From the NCBI RefSeq assembly GCF_001895085.1, contig NZ_BDFD01000009.1:1-64000 (forward strand): a DNA stretch of 64,000 nucleotides. The letters run 5' to 3'. The notes below the pieces were generated by a model. It ran no database searches and had not been told where the DNA came from. It worked only from the letters and a program-made list of their open reading frames with translations. Both the position numbers and the translations under genes were made by a program. Positions 17,126-26,463 of this stretch are shown piece by piece; positions within the stretch are counted from its first letter, which is position 1; each line of letters begins with the position of its first letter. The DNA is from Mariprofundus micogutta (GTDB lineage Bacteria; Pseudomonadota; Zetaproteobacteria; Mariprofundales; Mariprofundaceae).

Positions 17126-18514
17126 TCAGGCTGTAGTAATCAGGCGGACACGGAAAGTGCGGCCTTTAAGTTTGCCTGTTTCCAGTTTTTTCAGGGCAGC
17201 TTTAACCACATCACAACCAACAGCCACATAAGCCCAGTTATCGAGGATATGGATTTTCCCCACCTGTTTGCCGGTGATGCCACCCTCACCTGTCAGGGCT
17301 CCGAGAATGTCACCGGGACGAAGCTTCTGCTTTTTACCGCCACCGATCTGCAAGGTTGCCATGGCCGCTTTAAAGACGGGTTTATCAAGCACACTTTGAG
17401 GGGGCAACGGCTCACTCTCGATGCTTGTGTTCAGGTAGTCGCCGAACAGAGCCAACTTGTATTCATTTCCATTATGCAGCGTGAAGGAAGCGCCCTTGCT
17501 GCCGGCACGGCCTGTGCGACCTATGCGGTGCAGATAGGTTTCAGGTTCATGCGGAAACTGGAAATTGAACACTGCATCCAATGCATCAACATCCAGACCA
17601 CGCGCTGCAACATCGGTAGCCACAAGGATAGAGATACTTTTATTGGTAAAGCGCACCATGACCTGATCACGCTCGCGCTGTTCGAGATCACCATTCAGAG
17701 CCATGGCGCTGAAACCAAGACGTCTCAGGTCCTCAGTAATCTCCCAGGTTTCCTTCTTGGTATTACAGAAGACCACGCTGGATTCGGGTTGATGCTCGGC
17801 TAACAGGAGATGCAGCGCAGTCATACATTGCTTCGGACTATCAACTTTATAAAAATGCTGTGAAATCGTTGTGCTGTCATGAGTCGATTCCACCTGCACC
17901 ATCACAGGCTTAAGCATAATGCGCCTGGAAATGGACTTGATCTGATCCGGAAATGTCGCACTGAACAGCAGTGTCTGGCGCCACTTGGGAATCTGATTAA
18001 CAATATTATCCAGTGAGGCCTGGAAACCCATCTCAAGCATGCGATCAGCTTCATCCAGCACCAGTGTATTCACCCGGTTGAGTCTCATCGTCCCACGACT
18101 CAGATGATCTTCGATACGACCGGGTGTGCCGACAACAATGTGCGCACCGTGCTCCAGCGACCCCACCTGAGGCCCGAACGGCATGCCCCCGCATAATGTC
18201 AGCACCTTAATATTGGATACCGAGCGCGCCAGACGACGAATTTCCTTGGCTACCTGATCTGCAAGCTCACGGGTCGGGCAAAGCACCAGCGATTGCACAG
18301 CATGAACTTTCACATCCAGCTTTTGCAGCAGACCGAGGCCGAATGCAGCGGTTTTTCCTGAGCCGGTTTTACCCTGAGCAATCACATCCTTGCCGGCCAG
18401 AATATCCGGCAGACTCCTTGCCTGAATCGGCGTCATATGTTCATACCCCAGTGAAGTGAGGTTCTTTAAAAGGTCGGCATGTATCTTGAGAGATGAAAAG
18501 GCTGTGTTGCTCAT
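17126..18514 (-). CDS. dbpA: ATP-dependent RNA helicase DbpA
   Basis: DEAD-box helicase of 462 residues, acting on 23S rRNA hairpin 92 during large-subunit assembly. The Q motif (MTPIQARSLP), Walker A GKTGSGKT, PTRELADQ, DEAD (VLDEADRMLEMGF), SAT and the motif VI HRIGRTGRAG are all visible. The C-terminal 75 residues (from about 385, LRPGDILGALTGEGGITGKQVGKI) form the DbpA RNA-binding RRM. Length matches E. coli DbpA. It precedes the haem-DGC on the same strand with a 148-base gap. Confidence 0.95.
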   Translation of the reverse strand: MSNTAFSSLKIHADLLKNLTSLGYEHMTPIQARSLPDILAGKDVIAQGKTGSGKTAAFGLGLLQKLDVKVHAVQSLVLCPTRELADQVAKEIRRLARSVSNIKVLTLCGGMPFGPQVGSLEHGAHIVVGTPGRIEDHLSRGTMRLNRVNTLVLDEADRMLEMGFQASLDNIVNQIPKWRQTLLFSATFPDQIKSISRRIMLKPVMVQVESTHDSTTISQHFYKVDSPKQCMTALHLLLAEHQPESSVVFCNTKKETWEITEDLRRLGFSAMALNGDLEQRERDQVMVRFTNKSISILVATDVAARGLDVDALDAVFNFQFPHEPETYLHRIGRTGRAGSKGASFTLHNGNEYKLALFGDYLNTSIESEPLPPQSVLDKPVFKAAMATLQIGGGKKQKLRPGDILGALTGEGGITGKQVGKIHILDNWAYVAVGCDVVKAALKKLETGKLKGRTFRVRLITTA

Positions 18515-18612
18515 AATATCCTGTGGTTAAACGGTGTTGTTCAAGAGTGGTGATAGCCGGATGCTAGTGCCCTGACTATGTAAAAGATATGCGCCGCCCT
18601 GCAACTGCTTGT

Positions 18613-19191
18613 TTAATCTTTTTTCCGCTTCCACTGAAATGCGGGTTTGGACGCAGTTTCTTTTGACACTGAAGGTTTCGATACTGCGGATTCTACGTTC
18701 CTTGTTTTCACCTTTGCGGCTACTGATTTTTTCTCACCACGATATTTGATTTGCAGGCCTTTTATAAAATTACGCAGCACCTGATCCATGCAGGCACGAT
18801 AATGGTTGTGGCCGGGTTTGCGGAAGAAAGCACTCAATTCATGCTTACTCATCCGTCGCTCATCCAGTGCAAGAATCTCAAGAATATCATCGTCTTTCAG
18901 ATTCAGTGCAATTCTCAGCTTCCTGAAGATGATATTATTATTCAAACGTTGTTCAGGTTCGGGTTGTGGCCCGTCCCGTCTACCGCGTTTATCGATAATC
19001 AGACCATTAAGAAACAGAGCCAGTTCCCGATCAGTGAGTTCCTGCCGTGCAGGATCATCATCTTTCTTTAACCATGCACTGGTCTGCTCACGTGTTACCG
19101 GAAAGTCTGCCAACCCGAATAGTGCAATCATTTTAGAATCGTTAAAATCGAAGGCATAACGGACACGGCGCAGAATATCATTATTGGTCAT
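18613..19191 (-). CDS. DUF1456 family protein (YehS-like)
   Basis: 192 residues made of two repeats of an about 70-residue helical module: NNDILRRVRYAFDFNDSKMI..FGLADFPVTREQTSAWLKK, and NNNIIFRKLRIALNLKDDDIL..LALDERRMSKHELSAFFRKPGHNHYR. The last 45 residues are a Lys/Ser-rich tail. Cytoplasmic; the family function is unknown. It lies 98 bases upstream of dbpA on the same strand. Confidence 0.88.
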   Translation of the reverse strand: MTNNDILRRVRYAFDFNDSKMIALFGLADFPVTREQTSAWLKKDDDPARQELTDRELALFLNGLIIDKRGRRDGPQPEPEQRLNNNIIFRKLRIALNLKDDDILEILALDERRMSKHELSAFFRKPGHNHYRACMDQVLRNFIKGLQIKYRGEKKSVAAKVKTRNVESAVSKPSVSKETASKPAFQWKRKKD

Positions 19192-19282
19192 CAGGCGACT
19201 CTAGGTCCGACCTGTTCAGTTGCAAATGCCGGATAGTCCTTACTACTTTTGCACTTGAAGAATGACCATGCATAATTGAGTG

Positions 19283-20065
19283 ATGAAAATAATCACCGCT
19301 AATCTCAACGGTATCCGGGCAGCCTCACGCAAAGGTTTCTGGGACTGGTTTAACGATCAGGATGCAGACTTCCTCTGCTTGCAGGAATTAAAAGCGCACG
19401 AGCACCAACTACCACCAGAGTCTTTACCTGAGCGCTACTATCGGCATTATCATTTTGCCGAGAAACCAGGTTATTCCGGCGTGGCACTTTATTCATGCAA
19501 CAAACCCGATGCTGTACATATTGGACTGGCTTCGATCGACCCTGAAACTGACTGGTCGCGCTTTGATGCTGAGGGGCGTTTTATCATGGCAGATTTCGGT
19601 AACCAGTCCGTCATCTCAGCCTATTTTCCATCCGGCTCCAGTTCACCCGACCGTCAGGCTGGCAAGATGGTATTCCTTGAGCAGTTCCTGCCACTGATGC
19701 AGCGATTGAAGAATGAAGGGCGCGAGTTAATTGTATGTGGGGATATGAATATCGCACATCAGAATATCGATCTGAAAAACTGGCGCGGTAACCAGAAGAA
19801 TTCCGGCTTCCTGCCGGAAGAACGTACCTGGATGAGCCAGTGGCTCTCTGCCGGTTTCGTCGACCCCTTTCGCATACTGTATCCTGAAAAAGAGCAGTAC
19901 AGCTGGTGGTCGAATCGGGGCCAGGCTCGTGCCAATAATGTCGGCTGGCGCATTGATTATCATATTTGCACTCCCGCAATCGCCAATACCATTAAAAGAA
20001 TTGATGTTTTTACCGATCATTGGTATTCTGACCACGCTCCAATCACAGCAGAATTCGGAGGCTGA
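19283..20065 (+). CDS. xthA: Exodeoxyribonuclease III
   Basis: AP endonuclease and 3'-5' exonuclease of base-excision repair. 260 residues with the ExoIII fold signatures: NLNGIRAASRKG (N terminus), LCLQELKAHE with the metal Glu, the GDMNIAH Asp/Asn pair, and C-terminal YSDHAPI with catalytic His. Start taken at ATG 19283; a GTG directly before it is in frame. The stop TGA is immediately followed by the ATG of the next gene. Confidence 0.95.
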   Translation: MKIITANLNGIRAASRKGFWDWFNDQDADFLCLQELKAHEHQLPPESLPERYYRHYHFAEKPGYSGVALYSCNKPDAVHIGLASIDPETDWSRFDAEGRFIMADFGNQSVISAYFPSGSSSPDRQAGKMVFLEQFLPLMQRLKNEGRELIVCGDMNIAHQNIDLKNWRGNQKNSGFLPEERTWMSQWLSAGFVDPFRILYPEKEQYSWWSNRGQARANNVGWRIDYHICTPAIANTIKRIDVFTDHWYSDHAPITAEFGG

Positions 20066-21526
20066 ATGAACACCACCCACCCTGCAAAAGATTTGCAGGT
20101 ACTGGCAGAGTCGCTGGCAAGCGTTGCCAAAGTTACAAAAAACCTCGATGTCCTGATCTTCGGTGCAGGACTCGGCGGTCTGGCGATGCTGGAGGTCTTG
20201 AGCCAATCTGAACATGTAAGTATTCATTCCATTATCGACATCTCAGAGGATGCACCCGCATTTCAACTTGCACATGAACTGGGCGTCAACACCTCGACCG
20301 ACAGCTCTGCAGAACTGGAATCATTCAGAGGCGATATCATCATCGACGTAACCGGTGACGCTTCACTACGTAGCAAACTGATAGCCTTTAAAAGAGAACA
20401 TCAGGTAGAATTGATTTCTGCCAAATCAGCCAAGCTGCTATTTGATATGGCCAATCAGGAACTGCGAAGCGAGCGTACAATCGAAACACAGAACTCCCGA
20501 TTAAGTCTGTTGGACTGTATGCTGGAAATCACCCTGCAACTGGAAAGTCGCCCGCCTATTCATGATATCACCAGCCGATCTTTTGCTGATATCCATAGCC
20601 ATGTTCATGCGATAAGTGGATTAGCTCTGATCTTTGATAAACAAAGCAAAGCCCCTCAATGCGTTGGTGCTATCGGTGAGAATGCCCCCGATTGTTCTGA
20701 AATCGAGTCATGTCAGTCCTGCAATGGCATCATCCTCGATGCCTGTAGCAGATTATCCCAAAAGGAACGTTATAAGCTTTTTAAACCTTCGATTCAGATT
20801 AAATGTCAGGCCATCGAAAACTGCTACAATGTTGCATTACCTCTGTGGCAGGACACTCGCCTGTCAGGCGTACTGCTGTTTGATATCCAGGCCCCACTGA
20901 GCAAAGAGCAGAAAACAACCCTGAAGATGGCATCAGTTCATCTTAATATGACTTTCAAAACACTGGATCACTTTCAGCAGCTTGAGGAGATGGCCATCTT
21001 CGATGCATTAACCGGCGTGTTCAATCGTCGTAAATTTGATATGCAGCTGCATCAGGAAGTCAGCCGAATCAAACGCATGAAAAACGGCACATTGACCTGT
21101 GGTTTTATCGATCTGGATGATTTCAAACAGATCAATGATACCTATGGCCACCAAACCGGCGATCTGGTGCTAAAGCATATAGCTACAAGTATCGAAAGCT
21201 GCATCAGGGACTACGACCTGTGTGCCCGCTATGGCGGAGATGAATTTGTCATCCTGCTTCCATCTGATGATGCCATGCAGGGCTCCTGTCTGGAAAGGAT
21301 CGGCATGCGTATTCTCGAAAAGGTTGCCAACTTTGATCTTGTGAATGCCCCTGAAATCAAAACCAGCGTCTCCATCGGTCTTGTTACGCAGTCCGGCGAG
21401 ACTGCTCACGCTGAAACCTTATTGAAAAAAGCTGATGAAGCGCTGTATGAGGCAAAAAAATCAGGCAAGGGATGCCTGCGAATATTTGCAGATGAGCAGT
21501 TTCATTATACCCCATCTAAAGAATGA
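20066..21526 (+). CDS. Diguanylate cyclase with N-terminal Rossmann (NAD-binding-like) domain
   Basis: 486 residues, soluble. Residues about 27-125 form a dinucleotide-binding Rossmann fold: GAGLGG (33-38), an acidic end of strand 2 (IIDIS, Asp58), and DIIIDVTGD (90-98), like semialdehyde or homoserine dehydrogenase folds. A short coiled segment leads to a GAF-like middle region (about 145-300) with a Cys group C210, C216, C219, C227. The C-terminal GGDEF domain (about 305-475) is complete, GGDEF at 390-394 with RxxD at 381-384. The ATG follows the xthA stop without gap and has GGAGG five bases upstream, so it is coupled to xthA. It may report NAD(H) or redox state into c-di-GMP; this is inference. 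Confidence 0.9.
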   Translation: MNTTHPAKDLQVLAESLASVAKVTKNLDVLIFGAGLGGLAMLEVLSQSEHVSIHSIIDISEDAPAFQLAHELGVNTSTDSSAELESFRGDIIIDVTGDASLRSKLIAFKREHQVELISAKSAKLLFDMANQELRSERTIETQNSRLSLLDCMLEITLQLESRPPIHDITSRSFADIHSHVHAISGLALIFDKQSKAPQCVGAIGENAPDCSEIESCQSCNGIILDACSRLSQKERYKLFKPSIQIKCQAIENCYNVALPLWQDTRLSGVLLFDIQAPLSKEQKTTLKMASVHLNMTFKTLDHFQQLEEMAIFDALTGVFNRRKFDMQLHQEVSRIKRMKNGTLTCGFIDLDDFKQINDTYGHQTGDLVLKHIATSIESCIRDYDLCARYGGDEFVILLPSDDAMQGSCLERIGMRILEKVANFDLVNAPEIKTSVSIGLVTQSGETAHAETLLKKADEALYEAKKSGKGCLRIFADEQFHYTPSKE

Positions 21527-21537
21527 GGATTGATCAG

Positions 21538-22350
21538 TTATTTGACCTGTGCGACAATTTTGAAACCACCACACTTTTTTAGTTTCGCCAGAGTCATTCT
21601 ATTACCCCACACACAGCCGGTATCCAGCCCCAATACGTGTGCCTGGTCTTTGACCAGACCTTTAGCTGCCCAGTGTCCATAAACCACATGCGTCTGTTTA
21701 TGCCACTTTGCTCTTTTGTGTGCATACCAAGCCCTGTCGCGATAATTGCTGCTTTCGCCGGTACGCACATCCCAGTTAAACAAACCGTCACTGGTACAGT
21801 AACGCGTACGAGTGAATACAGCCGTAGCAAACAGTAATCTTGTTGGATCCGCTTTTTTCGGTTCGCGAATCGGGAATTTCACATGATGTAGCTGGCGGCA
21901 AAACTCTTTCCATTCGTTGCCCTGCAACTGCGCTTCGATCTTGCGTGCCCGCTTCCTGGCTTTTTTCAGCGACCAGTTCGGATGCAGGCCGGCATGTACC
22001 ATGGTCCACTGCATTGTTTCATCATGATACAGAATCGGGCGAAACCGCAGCCATTGGATCAATTCATCGCAATCTTCGGCATCAAGAACATCTTCGAGTG
22101 AGTCACGTCGATATTTCAGCCCACCAGCAGCAAGCTCCAGCAAATGCAAATCATGATTTCCCAGCACACAGATGCATGAATCACCGAGACTCTTGAGAAA
22201 GCGCAGAGTTTTCAGGGAATCCGGCCCACGATTAACGAGATCACCCACGCACCAGAGTGTGTCACTGGATGCATCAAATTTTACTTTTTTGAGAAGTTTC
22301 TTCAGGGAGTTATAACAGCCCTGAATATCACCAACCGCGTACACTGCCAT
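21538..22350 (-). CDS. apaH: Bis(5'-nucleosyl)-tetraphosphatase, symmetrical
   Basis: Splits Ap4A to two ADP and thereby removes stress dinucleotides and 5' NpnN caps on RNA. 270 residues with the PPP-phosphatase motifs GDIQGCY (7-13), GDLVNRGPDS, GNHD and the later HAGLHP and YGHWA histidines. Length is normal. It lies 10 bases behind rdgC, the probable upstream partner of an operon. Confidence 0.95.
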   Translation of the reverse strand: MAVYAVGDIQGCYNSLKKLLKKVKFDASSDTLWCVGDLVNRGPDSLKTLRFLKSLGDSCICVLGNHDLHLLELAAGGLKYRRDSLEDVLDAEDCDELIQWLRFRPILYHDETMQWTMVHAGLHPNWSLKKARKRARKIEAQLQGNEWKEFCRQLHHVKFPIREPKKADPTRLLFATAVFTRTRYCTSDGLFNWDVRTGESSNYRDRAWYAHKRAKWHKQTHVVYGHWAAKGLVKDQAHVLGLDTGCVWGNRMTLAKLKKCGGFKIVAQVK

Positions 22351-22360
22351 GGGCTAAAGT

Positions 22361-23263
22361 CTATCCTTTTGCTTTCACCACAGCGAGCAGTTGAGGAATA
22401 AATTCCGCCAACTCTGCTGCCATAATGGCAAAATCAGCATCGAAACGAGTGACCTCATCATCACCGGCTTCACCTGCCTCATCAAGAATAGCTGAATCAA
22501 AGCGCATGCGTTTAATGGAAAGGTCCTCGTTTAGTACAAATGACAAGCGCTCCTGCCAGTTCATGGCCAGCTTTTTCACTCTATAACCATTTCTGACATG
22601 CGCCCGCACATCATCAGATGCAATCTCCACATGAGCACAGCGGATCACCCCCTGATTTTCATTACTGGAACGCATTTCACAGGCATCTTCCAGTGTGAAA
22701 GCTGATGGAAGGCTATGATCATTAACCAGCCATTCTGTCATGGCTGCTTCCAGAGAATCATCGGTGGAAGGCAGAACCACATTAAAGGTGCCCAAAGTTT
22801 TACGCAGATATTCGATCAATTCTTCGGCTTTTTTTGCGCTGGCTGCATTGACGATGAACCAGCCCTGTTTCGGCAAAATAGCCGCATAGGTAAGACTGGT
22901 TTTAACCAGCGCTCTGGGCATTAATTCCTGCAGCACCGAATCCTTGATATCACTGCGCTCTTTACGACCAACCAGACGCCCTGCTTCCTGTTCAATCTGC
23001 ATGACCTGCAGTTCCACCTGCTCTTTTACCAGAGATGCAGGCAGCACCTTATCCTCGCGCCTGAGACAGAGCATAAGATTACCATCGGTCTGATGCACCA
23101 GCATCTGGCCATTATGACCCAATGGTTCAGTCCAGCCCTGAGCAGCCATTTCCATCTGACCACAAGCGCGGGATTTACGCGTTGCCAGAACCACGTGCAA
23201 TTTCTGCGCATCCAGCTTGAATTCATCTTCAAATTTGTAGAAGTGTATGTTTTTAAACCACAT
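22361..23263 (-). CDS. rdgC: Recombination-associated protein RdgC
   Basis: 300-residue ring-forming DNA-binding protein that modulates RecA-dependent recombination. It begins MWFKNIHFYKF, and shows the family segments GWTEPLG, ILPKQGWFIVNAASAKKAEELIEYLR and the C-terminal RFDADFAIMAAEL. Found in beta- and gammaproteobacteria and relatives, which helps place the organism. It is transcribed ahead of apaH and divergent from the carboxylate-amine ligase gene. Confidence 0.95.
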   Translation of the reverse strand: MWFKNIHFYKFEDEFKLDAQKLHVVLATRKSRACGQMEMAAQGWTEPLGHNGQMLVHQTDGNLMLCLRREDKVLPASLVKEQVELQVMQIEQEAGRLVGRKERSDIKDSVLQELMPRALVKTSLTYAAILPKQGWFIVNAASAKKAEELIEYLRKTLGTFNVVLPSTDDSLEAAMTEWLVNDHSLPSAFTLEDACEMRSSNENQGVIRCAHVEIASDDVRAHVRNGYRVKKLAMNWQERLSFVLNEDLSIKRMRFDSAILDEAGEAGDDEVTRFDADFAIMAAELAEFIPQLLAVVKAKG

Positions 23264-23422
23264 TGATTGTATAATCCTTTAATATTGAATGAGACCTGAA
23301 AACGTCTTTGGACAATCGGAACTGACGCAATGTACCAAAGCAACGGCACTTCACAACTACCATGATTCGCACCTGCATCTTCGACTTCATCATTCAAGCC
23401 ATCAGCGCTATACTCAGCTGTG

Positions 23423-24535
23423 ATGTCTGACACAGCGAACAGCATTCCTTTCAATAGTTCTACTCCCGGCACGCTGGGTGTGGAGATGGAATGGATGTGT
23501 GTGGATGCAGATTCAGGGCAACAGGCTCCGCTTGCCCCTTATGTGTTTTCTGTCATTGGAGACACACCGCGCATCAAGCCGGAACTGTTCACCTCGATAG
23601 TTGAAATCAACACTGAAATTCATACGTCTACAAACTCAGCCATGCAGGAATTACTCGATCTGTATAAACAGGTCGATGTCGTATTACAAAACCAGAACGG
23701 TGCCCTGCTCTCTTCCGGCACTCATCCTGTTTCTCACTGGCGTGACCAGGAAGTCAGTGATGACCCCCGTTATTACCAACTGCTTAAACGGCTGCAATGG
23801 GTAGCCAGGCGTTTTAATATCTGCGGCATTCACACACATATCGGTATGCCTGATGGAGATAACTGTATCAAAGTCATGAACCATCTGCTGCCGATCATGC
23901 CGGTATTTCTGGCCATCTCTGCCAATTCCCCATTCTGGCACGGTGAAAAAACCGGGCTGGCTGCCAGTCGCATCAAGATCTTTGAAGGCCTGAGTCAGGG
24001 TGGCATGCCATTTTATTTTGCCGACTGGCAGGACTTCGAACATTGTACACAACGGCTTATGGCTACAGGCAGCATCGGTTCGGTGCGTGATATATGGTGG
24101 GAAATGCGCCCTCACCCCGACTTTGGCACGCTTGAAATCCGTATTGGTGACATGCCAGCAAGCTTTGACGATACCGCGGCCTATGTTGCTTATGCCAGAG
24201 CTGAAGCCATGGCCGCAATCGGGCATGAAGAGCCTCTGAAAGTTCATCCTTCGCTGATTCGTGAGAACCGCTGGCGAGCCTGCCGCTACGGTATACGGGG
24301 AACCATTATCGATCCGTTCAGCGAAGAACTGATCCCTGTGCTCGACTGGCTGGAAAAACGACTGGATCAACTGGCTGCCTACGGCATCGATGACAATGAA
24401 CTACAACTGGTTGCCAGGCAGATATCATACTGGCGCACAAATGGTGGTGGCGCTGATTCACAGCGCGAGTTGTACAATACAACTGATGACTTTTCAGCCA
24501 TGGTACGAGCCATGCGTGAACTGGATGGGTGGTGA
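23423..24535 (+). CDS. Carboxylate-amine ligase, YbdK family (GCS2)
   Basis: 370-residue ATP-dependent ligase of the glutamate-cysteine ligase type 2 family. LGVEMEWMCVDAD carries the nucleotide-site Glu; HTHIGMPDG with SANSPFWHG and the WEMRPHPDFGTLEIRIGDMP segment are family hallmarks. YbdK has weak gamma-glutamylcysteine synthetase activity in vitro; the physiological product is uncertain. Start ATG 23423, with an in-frame GTG just before. The stop lies one base ahead of the next ATG, so it is cotranscribed with the M20 hydrolase. Confidence 0.9.
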   Translation: MSDTANSIPFNSSTPGTLGVEMEWMCVDADSGQQAPLAPYVFSVIGDTPRIKPELFTSIVEINTEIHTSTNSAMQELLDLYKQVDVVLQNQNGALLSSGTHPVSHWRDQEVSDDPRYYQLLKRLQWVARRFNICGIHTHIGMPDGDNCIKVMNHLLPIMPVFLAISANSPFWHGEKTGLAASRIKIFEGLSQGGMPFYFADWQDFEHCTQRLMATGSIGSVRDIWWEMRPHPDFGTLEIRIGDMPASFDDTAAYVAYARAEAMAAIGHEEPLKVHPSLIRENRWRACRYGIRGTIIDPFSEELIPVLDWLEKRLDQLAAYGIDDNELQLVARQISYWRTNGGGADSQRELYNTTDDFSAMVRAMRELDGW

Positions 24536-24536
24536 A

Positions 24537-25718
24537 ATGCGGATAACTGAAGAACAACTTGCAGCTGCTGTTGAATCCGTGATGCCTGAGGTAGTGAATA
24601 TGCGTCGGCATCTGCATCAGCACCCGGAACTTTCGGGAGAAGAAAAGAATACCGCACAAATGGTTGCTCAAGCCTGTAAAAAACTGGGCATGGAAGTGCA
24701 TGAAGGCATTGGTGGTTTTGGCTTGCTTAGCACACTGAAAATTGATGAGGACAAGCCCTGGATCGCGTTTCGTGCTGATATGGATGCACTGCCCATTCAG
24801 GATGGAAAGCAACGCCCATATGCCTCCAGAGTATCTAATAAATCGCATACTTGCGGTCATGATGTCCATACCGCAGTCATGCTTGGAGTCATACATCTGT
24901 TGCATGCCCAACAGGAACATCTGAATCATAATATCGCTTTTGTTTTTCAGCCTGCCGAGGAAACTTGCGAAGGCGCATCCGCCATGTTGAGAGACAATGT
25001 GTTCGGAGATATCAGGCCTGAACAGATTTATGCCATGCATGTTTACCCCTATCTGCCTGCAGGTTCTATTGGCCTTAGAGATGGTCCGATGTGTGCCGCT
25101 GCCGATATGTTTGATGTGGAGATTCTTGGCCGAGGCGGTCATGCCGCGCGTCCTCACGAATGCATCGATGTAGTTCTGGTCGCCACTCAGGTCATTCAGG
25201 CCCTGCACCAGATTGTCGGACGTCGCGTCAACCCGCTTCACCCGGCAGTGCTCACCATTGGTCAGATTCACGGGGGACATGCTGGTAACGTTATCCCCGA
25301 TCAAATCTCATTTTCCGGCACTTTCCGCAGCCTGCACCCTGAAGCACACGAAGAGATCCGCTTAGTCATGGATCGGATCATTCGTCAAACCGCTGAAGCA
25401 TGGGGTGCCAGCGCAAAATTCAACCTCAGGCAGGCCACACCTGTTTTAAGCAATGATCCGAAGCTCTTAAATCAAGCCCGTGATGTGTTTAAAGAAATTA
25501 TGCCGGACACTCTGCTTATTGATATTGAGGAAGCTTCCATGGGCGGTGAAGATTTTGCCGAGTTTTTGCGCGACACTCCAGGTTGCCTGTTCAGGCTTGG
25601 CACCGGCGGCGGTCCTGAAACCAGGTACCCTCTTCACCATCCATGCTTTGATATTGATGAATCGTCCATGCGCTCAGGTGTTGCAGCTTTTTCTGCACTG
25701 GCATTGCTGCAAAAGTAA
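24537..25718 (+). CDS. M20 family amidohydrolase (hippurate hydrolase-like)
   Basis: 393 residues. Metal-binding segments are intact: TCGHDVHTA (Cys/Asp/His), FQPAEET and MHVYPY, a catalytic-domain Glu, a lid domain starting DVEILGRGGHAARPHE and the C-terminal SMGGEDFAEF and HHPCFDID. Family members cleave N-acyl amino acids or similar amides. ATG 24537 is one base after the ligase stop with GGTGG upstream; upstream in-frame codons overlap the ligase. The pairing of ligase and amidase could suggest a shared gamma-glutamyl or acyl-amino-acid substrate. Confidence 0.92.
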   Translation: MRITEEQLAAAVESVMPEVVNMRRHLHQHPELSGEEKNTAQMVAQACKKLGMEVHEGIGGFGLLSTLKIDEDKPWIAFRADMDALPIQDGKQRPYASRVSNKSHTCGHDVHTAVMLGVIHLLHAQQEHLNHNIAFVFQPAEETCEGASAMLRDNVFGDIRPEQIYAMHVYPYLPAGSIGLRDGPMCAAADMFDVEILGRGGHAARPHECIDVVLVATQVIQALHQIVGRRVNPLHPAVLTIGQIHGGHAGNVIPDQISFSGTFRSLHPEAHEEIRLVMDRIIRQTAEAWGASAKFNLRQATPVLSNDPKLLNQARDVFKEIMPDTLLIDIEEASMGGEDFAEFLRDTPGCLFRLGTGGGPETRYPLHHPCFDIDESSMRSGVAAFSALALLQK

Positions 25719-25735
25719 TCCGACACGGGAACGAC

Positions 25736-26284
25736 TCACTCGAAACTTTCAAACATTAATACGACAGGGTTCGCGGTCACACCGATCAGATAAGGTTCAC
25801 GGCCTACCCTTCGGAAGTTATTTCGTTCGTAGAATCGAATCGCTCCTTCATTCTTCTCCCAAACGCGCAACCACCAGCCTGAATAACCGGATGCGATCAC
25901 CTCCTGCCTGACTGTATTGAGCAACAGTCGACCGATGCCTTTGCCATAAACTTCAGGAACAACATACAACCGAACCAGTTCAGCCACATTCGCATCAACC
26001 AGATATTCCGGCTTTGAAGTCTCCACGAGCTTTGCATAAGCCAAGATGTTCGATTCACTCTCGGTCAGATAATAACTGACACTCAAACTGAGAATCTCTG
26101 AGCGAATAAGCTCAGAATCAAACACCTTCGCTAAATATGATTCCATATCACTGGGCAGGACAATGGCGCCATACGCCCTGGCAAAAGTACTACGGCCAAT
26201 TTCAATAATAGCCTCCACATCTTCAAGGGTGGCCAGTCGAATGTTACAATTTATACTATTTTGCAGAACACACCTCTTTTCCAT
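25736..26284 (-). CDS. GNAT family N-acetyltransferase
   Basis: About 182 residues from ATG 26284. The acetyl-CoA-binding motif A is VVPEVYGKGIGRLLLNTV, followed by a motif B segment WWLRVWEKNEGAIRFYERNNFRRVG. The substrate is unknown; domain order and length are normal for a single-domain GNAT. No good ribosome site stands before this ATG; a GTG ten codons or so further in, after AAAGAGG, is an alternative. Convergent to the amidohydrolase, divergent from the ABC-F gene. Confidence 0.85.
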   Translation of the reverse strand: MEKRCVLQNSINCNIRLATLEDVEAIIEIGRSTFARAYGAIVLPSDMESYLAKVFDSELIRSEILSLSVSYYLTESESNILAYAKLVETSKPEYLVDANVAELVRLYVVPEVYGKGIGRLLLNTVRQEVIASGYSGWWLRVWEKNEGAIRFYERNNFRRVGREPYLIGVTANPVVLMFESFE

Positions 26285-26463
26285 GTGATGTACAAATGAT
26301 AGCTCTCTGTTTACGCGAGGCAATTCAAGCTGGTCGAATCCAGCTGCAACAATCACACCCCCCACAGTCAAAGCTGCTTGTATATATCATGCTCAGCATT
26401 ATGCTGCGCAGCAATTCAGACCATGCTCAAACATGGTTAATCTACTGCACCACGGAACTGTAA

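Noticed and set aside
23684-24370. Minus-strand ORF of 228 codons inside the carboxylate-amine ligase gene
   Set aside because: Shadow of a well-supported gene; no motifs or ribosome site.
24318-25304. Long minus-strand ORF antisense to the M20 amidohydrolase
   Set aside because: The plus-strand enzyme has all family motifs; the antisense reading has no recognisable domain and implausible composition.
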